Shown here: piece by piece, positions 56,208 to 64,000 of the stretch
How positions within the stretch are numbered: the first letter of the stretch is position 1
Layout: the number at the start of each line of letters is the position of its first letter
From: Microbacterium esteraromaticum
GTDB lineage: Bacteria; Actinomycetota; Actinomycetes; Actinomycetales; Microbacteriaceae
Length of the DNA stretch: 64,000 nucleotides
Direction: 5' to 3'
Assembly (NCBI RefSeq): GCF_014084045.1
Contig: NZ_CP043732.1
Span: forward strand, 2,976,001 to 3,040,000
Notes under the pieces: model-generated
What the model saw: the letters and a program-made list of their open reading frames with translations, nothing else
Told to the model about the DNA's origin: nothing
The model's database searches: none
Made by a program: the position numbers and the translations under genes

Positions 56208-57395
56208 TCACTCTCCCAGGGGCTCCTTGGGCAGCCGGCGAACGCGCGGTCGCCGGCGACGCTTCTCCGGGATCATGGAGCGCATCTCCTCGAGCTTGCC
56301 GAAGCACAGCAGACGATCCTCGGCCTCGAGCACCACGTGCTTGCGCGGATTCGGGATCACGCTGACGCCTCGATGCAGGGTCAGCACGGTGATGTCCCGG
56401 TCCCACAGCCCCAGATCTCCGAGCTTCATGCCGACCTGCTCGGCGCCGGAGTGGATGAGCAGCTCGGCGACGCCGTAGCCCGTCGAAACGCTGAGGCGCT
56501 GACGGATGTCGATGTCGGGGAAGGCGACCTGATTCGCGATGTAGTCGATGATGGCGCCGGCGACGTCGAGCTTCGTCGCGGCCTCGATGCCCTGAAGGCC
56601 GGGCGACGAGTTGACCTCCATGACCAGAGGTCCGTCGTCGCTCTCGAGCATGTCGACGCCGGCGACGCGCAGCCCCATGATCTGCGCCGAGCGGACGGCC
56701 GTCTGCTCGTACACCGGGTCGAGGGTGACCGGCTCGACCCGTCCGCCGCGGTGCACGTTCGAGCGGAACTCGTCGCCGTCCGCGACACGGCGCATGGCGG
56801 CCACGACGCGGTCGCCGACCACGAGGGCGCGGATGTCGCGCCCTCGACTCTCGGCGATGAATTTCTGGATGAGCACGTTCTGCTTGGTCGAGTGCAGGGT
56901 CTCGATGATGGCCTCGGCGACCTTGACCTGCGGGGCGAGGATCACGCCGATGCCCTGGGTGCCCTCGAGCAGCTTGATCACGACGGGAGCCCCGCCGACG
57001 CGCTCGATGGCGGGACGCACGTCGGCACGGTTGCGCACGAATGCGGTCGCGGGCATGGCGATGTTGTGCCTCGAGAGGATCTGATTCGCGCGCAGCTTGT
57101 CGCGCGCGCTGGAGATGCCGTTCGCCGTGTTCGGCGTGTACACGTCCATCTGCTCGAACTGGCGCACGACAGCGGTGCCGAAGTACGTGATCGAGTTGCC
57201 GATGCGGGGCAGGATCGCGTCGTAGTCGCTGAGCTGCTTGCCGCGGAAGAACAGGTCAGGTGCGTCAGCGGTGAGATCGATCGCGAAGCGCAGGGTGTTC
57301 AGCACCTTCACGTTGTGTCCGCGCTGCTGCGCGGCGGCACGAAGTCGCTGCGTCGAGTACGAGTGCGGGGCGCGCGAGAGGACGGCGATCTTCAC
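56208..57395 (-). CDS. rimK: RimK-type ATP-grasp ligase fused to a TrkA_C-like domain
   Basis: The 395-residue protein is RimK over residues 1-300: RLRAAAQQRGHNVKVLN, KLLEGTQGIGVILAP and GVDMLESDDGPLVMEVNSSPG (ATP-grasp Mg ligands). After it, residues about 310-385 add a beta-rich module with GYGVAELLIHSGAEQVGM and WDRDITVLTLHRGVSVIPNP that resembles a TrkA C-terminal (RCK_C) ligand domain. RimK-type enzymes add glutamate or related residues to protein C-termini. The divergent protease gene starts 25 bases away. Confidence 0.85.
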   Translation of the reverse strand: MKIAVLSRAPHSYSTQRLRAAAQQRGHNVKVLNTLRFAIDLTADAPDLFFRGKQLSDYDAILPRIGNSITYFGTAVVRQFEQMDVYTPNTANGISSARDKLRANQILSRHNIAMPATAFVRNRADVRPAIERVGGAPVVIKLLEGTQGIGVILAPQVKVAEAIIETLHSTKQNVLIQKFIAESRGRDIRALVVGDRVVAAMRRVADGDEFRSNVHRGGRVEPVTLDPVYEQTAVRSAQIMGLRVAGVDMLESDDGPLVMEVNSSPGLQGIEAATKLDVAGAIIDYIANQVAFPDIDIRQRLSVSTGYGVAELLIHSGAEQVGMKLGDLGLWDRDITVLTLHRGVSVIPNPRKHVVLEAEDRLLCFGKLEEMRSMIPEKRRRRPRVRRLPKEPLGE

Positions 57396-57420
57396 AGATG
57401 TTTCCTGCCAGGATGTAGGA

Positions 57421-57897
57421 GTGACACGGTCCTCTCATTCAAACACGTCCACGGGTTGGCGAGAGTGGGTCGGGCTTCCGGATCTTGGGATCGACTGGCT
57501 CAAGGCCAAGATCGACACCGGCGCCCGCACATCCTCGCTGCACGCCTTCGACGTCGTCGAGTTCGACCGCGACGACGAGGAGTGGGTGCGCTTCACCGTG
57601 TACCCCTGGCAGGACAGCACCGATGACGCCGTGATCCACGAGGCACGGGTGCACGACCGCCGCGCCGTGCGCAGCTCGTCCGGTCACACCGAGCATCGGA
57701 TCGTGGTCACGATGCCCGTGCGACTGGTCGGTCGTGACGTGGATGCCGAGATCACCCTCACCAACCGGGATGAGATGGGATTCCGGATGCTGATCGGCCG
57801 CGAGGCGCTGAGGCAGGGGTTCCTCGTGGATCCCGCCCGGTCTTTCCTCGGCGGTCGAGCGCCGCGCGAGATGCGCCAGCGCAACCGCGGACGCTGA
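57421..57897 (+). CDS. RimB-like retropepsin-fold zinc protease
   Basis: The 158-residue protein has WLKAKIDTGARTSSLHA, the single-domain aspartic/retropepsin signature (Asp-Thr-Gly) of the ATP-dependent zinc protease family (DUF785). These genes often pair with RimK and are thought to process its products. GTG start at 57421, 25 bases from the divergent rimK. Confidence 0.8.
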   Translation: MTRSSHSNTSTGWREWVGLPDLGIDWLKAKIDTGARTSSLHAFDVVEFDRDDEEWVRFTVYPWQDSTDDAVIHEARVHDRRAVRSSSGHTEHRIVVTMPVRLVGRDVDAEITLTNRDEMGFRMLIGREALRQGFLVDPARSFLGGRAPREMRQRNRGR

Positions 57898-57929
57898 CTC
57901 CGTCGACGACGCCGACTCGGCGCTGACGC

Positions 57930-58346
57930 CTACGAGCGGACCAGCACCGTGCCGGCGAGCTTGTCGTGCAGGCCACGCTGATCGGCATCCCAGATCACGG
58001 CCGGAATGACGAAGACCAGCAGCAGGGTCCGCACGACCGGTCGCCACAGGCCCACCCAGGCGCCGTCCACTCGCTGCACGCGCATGCCGAGCATCCGGTG
58101 CCCGGGGCTGCCGTTCGCCGTCGCCAGGAACACGACCTGCAGCACGGCGAACACCATCATCGGCGCGAACTGCCGCCAGCCGGCCTCGGCGGGCAGCTCG
58201 AGCGGGTCGTACCCCAGAAAGCCCATCGCGATGACGGTGGCCGCGAAGTAGTCGATCAGCAGGGCCCAGATCCGACGGGCGGGGCGGGCGATGCTCCCCG
58301 GTCCCGAGACGGGCAGTCCGAGGCGTTCGCCGGGGTAGTCACTCAC
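57930..58346 (-). CDS. RDD-family membrane protein
   Basis: The 138-residue protein has [18 protein letters not shown], with the RDD Arg/Asp pair, and later membrane segments plus [16 protein letters not shown] proteins are small membrane proteins of mostly unknown transport role. GTG start preceded by TAGGCT at six bases. Confidence 0.85.
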   Translation of the reverse strand: MSDYPGERLGLPVSGPGSIARPARRIWALLIDYFAATVIAMGFLGYDPLELPAEAGWRQFAPMMVFAVLQVVFLATANGSPGHRMLGMRVQRVDGAWVGLWRPVVRTLLLVFVIPAVIWDADQRGLHDKLAGTVLVRS

Positions 58347-58352
58347 CCGTCC

Positions 58353-58358
58353 AGCCTA
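58353..58358 (-). promoter_or_regulatory. -10 element for a leaderless RDD transcript
   Basis: TAGGCT on the minus strand is six bases from the GTG at 58346. Confidence 0.45.
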
Positions 58359-58368
58359 TCGAGCGGCT

Positions 58369-58384
58369 GTAACATGCCCGAAAC
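58369..58384 (+). promoter_or_regulatory. GlnR box upstream of glnA
   Basis: GTAAC-atgccc-GAAAC matches the GlnR consensus gTnAC-n6-GaAAC exactly, 79 bases upstream of the glnA ATG. Confidence 0.8.
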
Positions 58385-58463
58385 ACAGCGGACACGACGG
58401 GGAAATCCCGCGCGCATATTCTGCGTAAGGTTGATGCAACCGATACCCGATCAGGAGTCGTAC

Positions 58464-59888
<1,425 letters not shown>

Positions 59889-59914
59889 TCCCACCGCCGC
59901 CGATCCGGCGCTCT

Positions 59915-59979
59915 GAGAAGCCACTTCCTTCGCGAGAGACCACGTCTGAACGTGTTCCTCGTGCGGGAAGTGGTTTCTC
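59915..59979. terminator. Long interrupted hairpin after glnA
   Basis: GAGAAGCCACTTCC (59915-59928) pairs with GGAAGTGGTTTCTC (59966-59979), with further inner pairing. It probably terminates glnA and the convergent lipid kinase; the size also resembles a dispersed palindromic repeat. Confidence 0.6.
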
Positions 59980-60014
59980 GCGTGAGAGACCCGGCACTGC
60001 GGGGGCGCGTCGTG

Positions 60015-60950
60015 TCAGCAGAGGACGCGCAAGGCTCCCGGCTGCACGCGCACGGCGAGCGTCGAGATCTCGCCCGCCTCTTCGCCGTCGATCTCGAAGG
60101 GCACCGGGCTGGGCAGGGTGACGGCGATCTCCTGCCCCGTCAGGTGCTGCGCGAAGTCGATGCTGACGGTCTCGTCGTCGCCGCCGAGCAGCCGACGGAT
60201 GCCGTTGTCCCAGACCACCGTGCGCAGCGTCTGCATCCACTGGGTGACGTTCTCGGCGCTGATGAGCAGCAGATCCAGGCGCCCGTCGTCGACCACCGCA
60301 TCGGGCAGCAGGGTGACGCCGCCCTGGATGTCGCCGCAGTTGCCGATGAGCAGCGTGTGCCCGCTGAGCGTCTGCTCCTCGCCGTCGTCGAGCGTGATGT
60401 GGAAGTCGACCGTCTCCGACGCCGTCACCGCGCGTCCCATGGCCGCCACGTACGCGAGCCACCCTGCCTTGTCCTTGAGGTCGTCGTCGGTCTCGGCGAG
60501 CATGTGCGCATCGAGGCCGAATCCGACCATGACAAGGAACCCGGTCTCGGTCTCGGCGTCGTCGGTGCGGGTCCAGCCCATGTCGATTCGGCGCTCATTG
60601 CCGGCGGCGATCACATTCAGCGCCTTGGGGATGCTGCCGAGCGGGATGCCGAGGTTGCGGGCCAGCAGGTTCCCTGTGCCCTGGGGGACGATGCCGAGGG
60701 CCGGCGCCTGCTCCCCCGCCGAGGCGAGGACCTCGGCCACCGTGCGCACCGTGCCGTCACCGCCGACGGCGAGGACGACATCGCAGTCCGCGCGCACCGC
60801 CTCGGTGGCCATCGCACGACCCGGATCGTCGGCAGCCGTCTCCCACCACATGAGCTCGGTGTCCTCGGGGACCGCCGCTGTCACCGCATCCCGAAGCGCG
60901 TCGCCGTCGATCTTGGTCGGATTCCAGACGATTCCGAAACGCTGAGCCAT
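60015..60950 (-). CDS. Diacylglycerol kinase-family lipid kinase
   Basis: The 311-residue protein has VLAVGGDGTVRTVAEVL and VPQGTGNLLARNLGI, the ATP loop and second lipid-kinase loop, a DDDLKDKAGWLAYVAAM helical stretch and a C-terminal FEIDGEEAGEISTLAVRV. It is a second YegS-like lipid kinase in the window; the N-terminal half reads RFGIVWNPTKID. GGGGGAG precedes the ATG. Convergent with glnA. Confidence 0.85.
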   Translation of the reverse strand: MAQRFGIVWNPTKIDGDALRDAVTAAVPEDTELMWWETAADDPGRAMATEAVRADCDVVLAVGGDGTVRTVAEVLASAGEQAPALGIVPQGTGNLLARNLGIPLGSIPKALNVIAAGNERRIDMGWTRTDDAETETGFLVMVGFGLDAHMLAETDDDLKDKAGWLAYVAAMGRAVTASETVDFHITLDDGEEQTLSGHTLLIGNCGDIQGGVTLLPDAVVDDGRLDLLLISAENVTQWMQTLRTVVWDNGIRRLLGGDDETVSIDFAQHLTGQEIAVTLPSPVPFEIDGEEAGEISTLAVRVQPGALRVLC

Positions 60951-60978
60951 CGTGCTCCCCCTCCGCCTCGGCTGATGA

Positions 60979-63957
60979 TCAGCCGTAGAAATGCTTCTCG
61001 AACACCCTTCGCGCCCGTCGCGTGACCCGGAGATAGTCCTCTTCGAGCACGGTCGCAGCGCGGTCAGGATATCCCAGAAGTCGCCCGACGCCGTCGAGCT
61101 CTCGGATCTCGGCGGGCAGCACGTCCTTCGTCTGCCCCGTCAGCAGCGTCATCGCCGAACGCAGCCGGCTGGCGAGCACCCACGCCTCGCGCAGCCTCTC
61201 GGCGTCGTCCGCAGGTATCAGGTCCGCCAGCACCGCGGCATCCAGCGCCTGCAGTGTCGACGTCGTGCGAAGATCGGGCACCCGGTGGCCGTGCTGCAGC
61301 TGCAGCACCTGCACCATCCACTCGACATCACTGAGGGTGCCGGGCCCGAGCTTGAGGTGCCGTCGCGGATCGGCGCCCTGCGGCAGCCGCTCCCCCTCGA
61401 CACGGGCCTTGATGCGCTTGATCTCGCGCACATCCTGAAGCGACACGCTCTCTGGGTAGCGGATGCTGTCGGCGAGCTCGGTGAAGCGGGCGATCAGCTT
61501 CACGCTGCCCGCGATGCCACGCGCACGCAGCAGCGCCTGGGCCTCCCATGACAGCGACCAGCGCCGGTAGTACTGCGTATACGCCTCGATCGTCCGCACG
61601 ATCGGCCCGTTGCGTCCCTCCGGGCGCAGATCGGCGTCGAGCTCCAGCGGCACGCGCTGGTCGGCGAGATGCTCGCGCAGGCCCGCGACGATCTTCGCCG
61701 CATACTGCTGGGCGCGCTGCGGGTCGACGCCGTTCGGGTCGTAGATGAACAGCACGTCGGCATCGGAGCCGAAGCCGAGCTCCGCCCCGCCGAAGCGGCC
61801 CATGGCGATGATCGAGAAGTCCATCGCGTCGTCCTCCGGCGGCACGATCTCGCGCCGCACCGCGCGCAGCGCCGCCTGGATGGTCGCCTCCGTGATCTCG
61901 GTGAGCGCCCTCGCCATCTCGTCGACGCCGAACTGATCGAGCACGGCGGCCATCGCGGTGCGCAGCAGCTCGCGCCGTCGCAGCGCCCGCACCGCCCGCA
62001 GGGCGGCCTTCGTGGTCGCGTGCCGCGTCTGGATCGCGCGGGCCTCTTCGTCCAGTGCGGCGCCGCCGCGCGGGCGGAGCGCGGACGGCGCGTCCAGCCA
62101 TGCCACGGACTCGGGGATCCACTCCATCAGCTCCCCGACGTACCGCGAGCTCGAGAGCAGGCGGGTCAGCCGCTCGGCGGCGCCGGATGAGTCGCGCAGC
62201 ATCCCCAGGAACCAGTGCGTGTCCCCGAGCCGCTCGCTGATCCGCCGGAAGGCGATCAGGCCGTAGTCGGGATCGCTGCCGTCGGCGAACCAGCGCAGCA
62301 TCACGGGCATGAGGTGCTTCTGGATGGTCGCCTTGCGGCTGAGGCCCGATGTCAGTGCTGCGATGTGACGCAGTGCGCCCGCGGGGTCGCGGAACCCGAT
62401 GGCGGCCAGGCGGGATCCGGCCTGCGATGTCGAGAGCGTGCGCTCCTCGGCCGGCAGCGAGGCGACGGCCGACAGCATCGGGCGATAGAACAGGCGCACG
62501 TGCTGATCGCGCACCGCACGCCGCACATCGTCCCAGACGGCCTGGAGACCCGAGGCGCTGTCGGCCAGCGCGGTGGCGCGGGCCAGGCGGCGCATGCCCT
62601 CGTCATCGCGCGGCATGAGGTGCGTCCTGGTGAGGTCGTGCAGCTGCAGGCGATGCTCGAGTAGACGCAGGATGCGGTACTGCTCACCGAACGCGCTCGC
62701 CTCCGCGCGCCCAATGTAGCCGCCCTCGACCAGGGCGTCGAGCGACTCGAGGGTGCCCCGTGTGCGGATGCTCTCGTCTGTGAGCCCGTGCACGAGCTGC
62801 AGCAGCTGCACGGTGAACTCGATGTCGCGCAACCCGCCGGGCCCGAGCTTGATCTGGAAGGGCACGTCATCGGCGGGGATGTGGTCGGTGACGCGCTCGC
62901 GCATGCGCTGCACGCTCTCGACGAAGTCCTCTCGCTCGGCGCTCGTCCACACCTTGGGCTGGACGGCCGCGATGTAGTCGGCGCCGAGAGCGGCGTCCCC
63001 GGCGAGCGGACGGGCCTTGAGCAGGGCCTGGAACTCCCAGCTCTTGGCCCAGCGATCGTAATACGCGAGATGGGACGCCAGGGAGCGCACCAGCGCGCCC
63101 TGCTTGCCCTCCGGCCGCAGCGCCGCGTCCACCTCCCACAGTGGCGGTTCGATGTCGATCCCGCTCAGCGCGGTCATGGTCTCGCGCGCCAATCTGGTCG
63201 CGATGTCGATCGCCTTGGCCTCGGAGATCACGGCTTCGTCGGCGGTTCCGGCGACGAAGATCACATCGACGTCGCTGAGGTAGTTCAGCTCACGCGCACC
63301 TGCCTTGCCCATCCCGATGATCGCCAGGCGGGTCGCAGCGATCTCGTCCCTGGTGCCGGCGCGACCCGTCTCGGCGACGGTCGTGCGCGCGACCGCCAGG
63401 GCTGCGTCGAGCGCGGCCGCCGCCGCGTCCGCGAGAGCGGCGGAGACGTCGGCTATCGCCGCGGTGCCCGACTCCTGAGCGAGATCCGCTGCCGCGATCT
63501 CACTCAAGCAGCATCGGTAGGCGACGCGGAGCGCCCTCACCGGATCCGCAGCGCGCGCGAAGCCTGCGTCCGCGTCGACCGCGGTCAGCATCCGTGCGGT
63601 CAGCTCGGCAGCGTCCGGCAGATCCGTTCGCCGCAGCATGTCGGCGCGCAGGTGGAGAGGATGTCGCTCGAAGAAGGCCCCGAGCGCGCGGGACGCCCCG
63701 AACAGGCGCCACGCCGCCTCCCTCGCCGCTGGCTCCGAGAGCACAGCCGTGACCCGCGCCGCATCGCGGCGCGCGACGTTGACCAGGCCGCGCACAGCGG
63801 CATCCGGATCCGCCGCGATCATGCCGTCAGCGAGGTCGACGCGCTCGAGCCCTGTCAGCTCGGCTAGTTCGGTGAGGTCGGCCGACGCAGCGGTCAGCTC
63901 GACGAAGCCGAGCCGCGCGAGCGCGGACAGCGACACGGACGCATCAGGACGCGCCAT
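60979..63957 (-). CDS. glnE: Bifunctional glutamine-synthetase adenylyltransferase/adenylyl-removing enzyme
   Basis: The 992-residue protein has two nucleotidyltransferase domains: the N-terminal adenylyl-removing domain with LNYLSDVDVIFVAG and RPEGKQGALVRSL, and the C-terminal adenylylating domain with ELGFGSDADVLFIYD and LRPEGRNGPIVRT. It adds and removes AMP on the GlnA tyrosine in response to PII/glutamine signals. Position next to glnA supports that function. A second glutamine synthetase gene may follow, since only its end is in the window. Confidence 0.97.
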   Translation of the reverse strand: MARPDASVSLSALARLGFVELTAASADLTELAELTGLERVDLADGMIAADPDAAVRGLVNVARRDAARVTAVLSEPAAREAAWRLFGASRALGAFFERHPLHLRADMLRRTDLPDAAELTARMLTAVDADAGFARAADPVRALRVAYRCCLSEIAAADLAQESGTAAIADVSAALADAAAAALDAALAVARTTVAETGRAGTRDEIAATRLAIIGMGKAGARELNYLSDVDVIFVAGTADEAVISEAKAIDIATRLARETMTALSGIDIEPPLWEVDAALRPEGKQGALVRSLASHLAYYDRWAKSWEFQALLKARPLAGDAALGADYIAAVQPKVWTSAEREDFVESVQRMRERVTDHIPADDVPFQIKLGPGGLRDIEFTVQLLQLVHGLTDESIRTRGTLESLDALVEGGYIGRAEASAFGEQYRILRLLEHRLQLHDLTRTHLMPRDDEGMRRLARATALADSASGLQAVWDDVRRAVRDQHVRLFYRPMLSAVASLPAEERTLSTSQAGSRLAAIGFRDPAGALRHIAALTSGLSRKATIQKHLMPVMLRWFADGSDPDYGLIAFRRISERLGDTHWFLGMLRDSSGAAERLTRLLSSSRYVGELMEWIPESVAWLDAPSALRPRGGAALDEEARAIQTRHATTKAALRAVRALRRRELLRTAMAAVLDQFGVDEMARALTEITEATIQAALRAVRREIVPPEDDAMDFSIIAMGRFGGAELGFGSDADVLFIYDPNGVDPQRAQQYAAKIVAGLREHLADQRVPLELDADLRPEGRNGPIVRTIEAYTQYYRRWSLSWEAQALLRARGIAGSVKLIARFTELADSIRYPESVSLQDVREIKRIKARVEGERLPQGADPRRHLKLGPGTLSDVEWMVQVLQLQHGHRVPDLRTTSTLQALDAAVLADLIPADDAERLREAWVLASRLRSAMTLLTGQTKDVLPAEIRELDGVGRLLGYPDRAATVLEEDYLRVTRRARRVFEKHFYG

Positions 63958-63966
63958 CGCCGCGCC

Positions 63967-64000
63967 TCAGAGCAGCCCGAGGTTGCTCTTGAGCTCGAAC
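63967..64000 (-). CDS. End of a gene upstream of glnE, possibly a second glutamine synthetase (partial)
   Basis: Only the stop and ten codons are visible (FELKSNLGLL then TGA). The frame is open to the window edge. In other actinobacteria glnE lies between glnA1 and glnA2, so this may be glnA2, but the fragment is too short to show it. Confidence 0.35.
   Translation of the reverse strand, partial: FELKSNLGLL

Overview
This is a high-GC actinobacterial chromosome segment, most likely from Microbacterium or a close relative in Microbacteriaceae. The evidence is the run of actinobacterial single-domain families (SepH, DUF3000, DUF3093, DUF3159, DUF3710, DUF4191, DUF4193, DUF7455), the parC/GNAT/parE and glnA/glnE neighbourhoods, and start sites that look leaderless. 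The genus is inferred from gene content, not from a marker alignment.

Region 1 (1 to about 10,322) is the right-hand part of an integrated mobile element. It ends in a 42-bp copy of the 3' half of a tRNA-Val(CAC) gene, which marks the attachment site; the left end and integrase lie outside the window. It carries an Xis-like protein, a winged-helix Rep-like gene with iteron-like repeats inside its reading frame (a lambda O-like origin candidate), a TerS-like HTH protein, a zinc/HNH-like protein, a broken CheR-type methyltransferase, a complete tail tape-measure protein and an opposite-strand cargo operon with a minimal nucleotidyltransferase. No portal, capsid, large terminase or other tail gene is visible, so the content resembles a phage satellite (PICI-like) more than a prophage.

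Region 2 (10.4 to 26.3 kb) is chromosomal: a frameshifted CYP152-type P450 coupled to a zinc alcohol dehydrogenase, an epimerase, an SPW-repeat membrane protein, amtB coupled to a PemK/MazF-like gene, zapE, a rhodanese/SufE pair, a hydrolase, DUF3000 with an RNase D-like protein, and a fadA/fadB beta-oxidation operon. Region 3 (26.3 to 42.6 kb) holds a lipid kinase, dxs, acnA (with a perfect 24-bp palindrome at its promoter), the dut/DUF3710/DUF3159 operon, sepH, a phosphodiesterase-like protein and topoisomerase IV.

Region 4 (43.0 to 48.1 kb) is the most unusual part: a sigA-murT-gatD-alrB-alrA operon in which three of the four junctions are 4-base overlaps. The two racemase-like genes are complementary halves. 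AlrA keeps the PLP lysine but has lost the catalytic tyrosine segment; AlrB keeps the tyrosine domain but lacks the lysine and most of the barrel. GatD has lost both glutaminase catalytic residues (Cys to Val, His to Gln) and MurT has no cysteines, so no zinc ribbon. I propose an obligate heterodimeric racemase and a repurposed MurT ligase serving the B-type peptidoglycan typical of Microbacteriaceae, in which the alpha-carboxyl of D-Glu2 carries the cross-bridge instead of an amide.

Region 5 (48.2 to 64 kb) has a PAC2 protein, pepA, lpd, sucB, a membrane protein, DUF4191, a RimK-TrkA_C fusion divergent from a retropepsin-like zinc protease, an RDD protein, and nitrogen assimilation genes glnA, glnE and a trailing gene end. 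GlnR-box-like sites precede amtB and glnA. No rRNA, complete tRNA, CRISPR array, riboswitch or insertion sequence was recognised.
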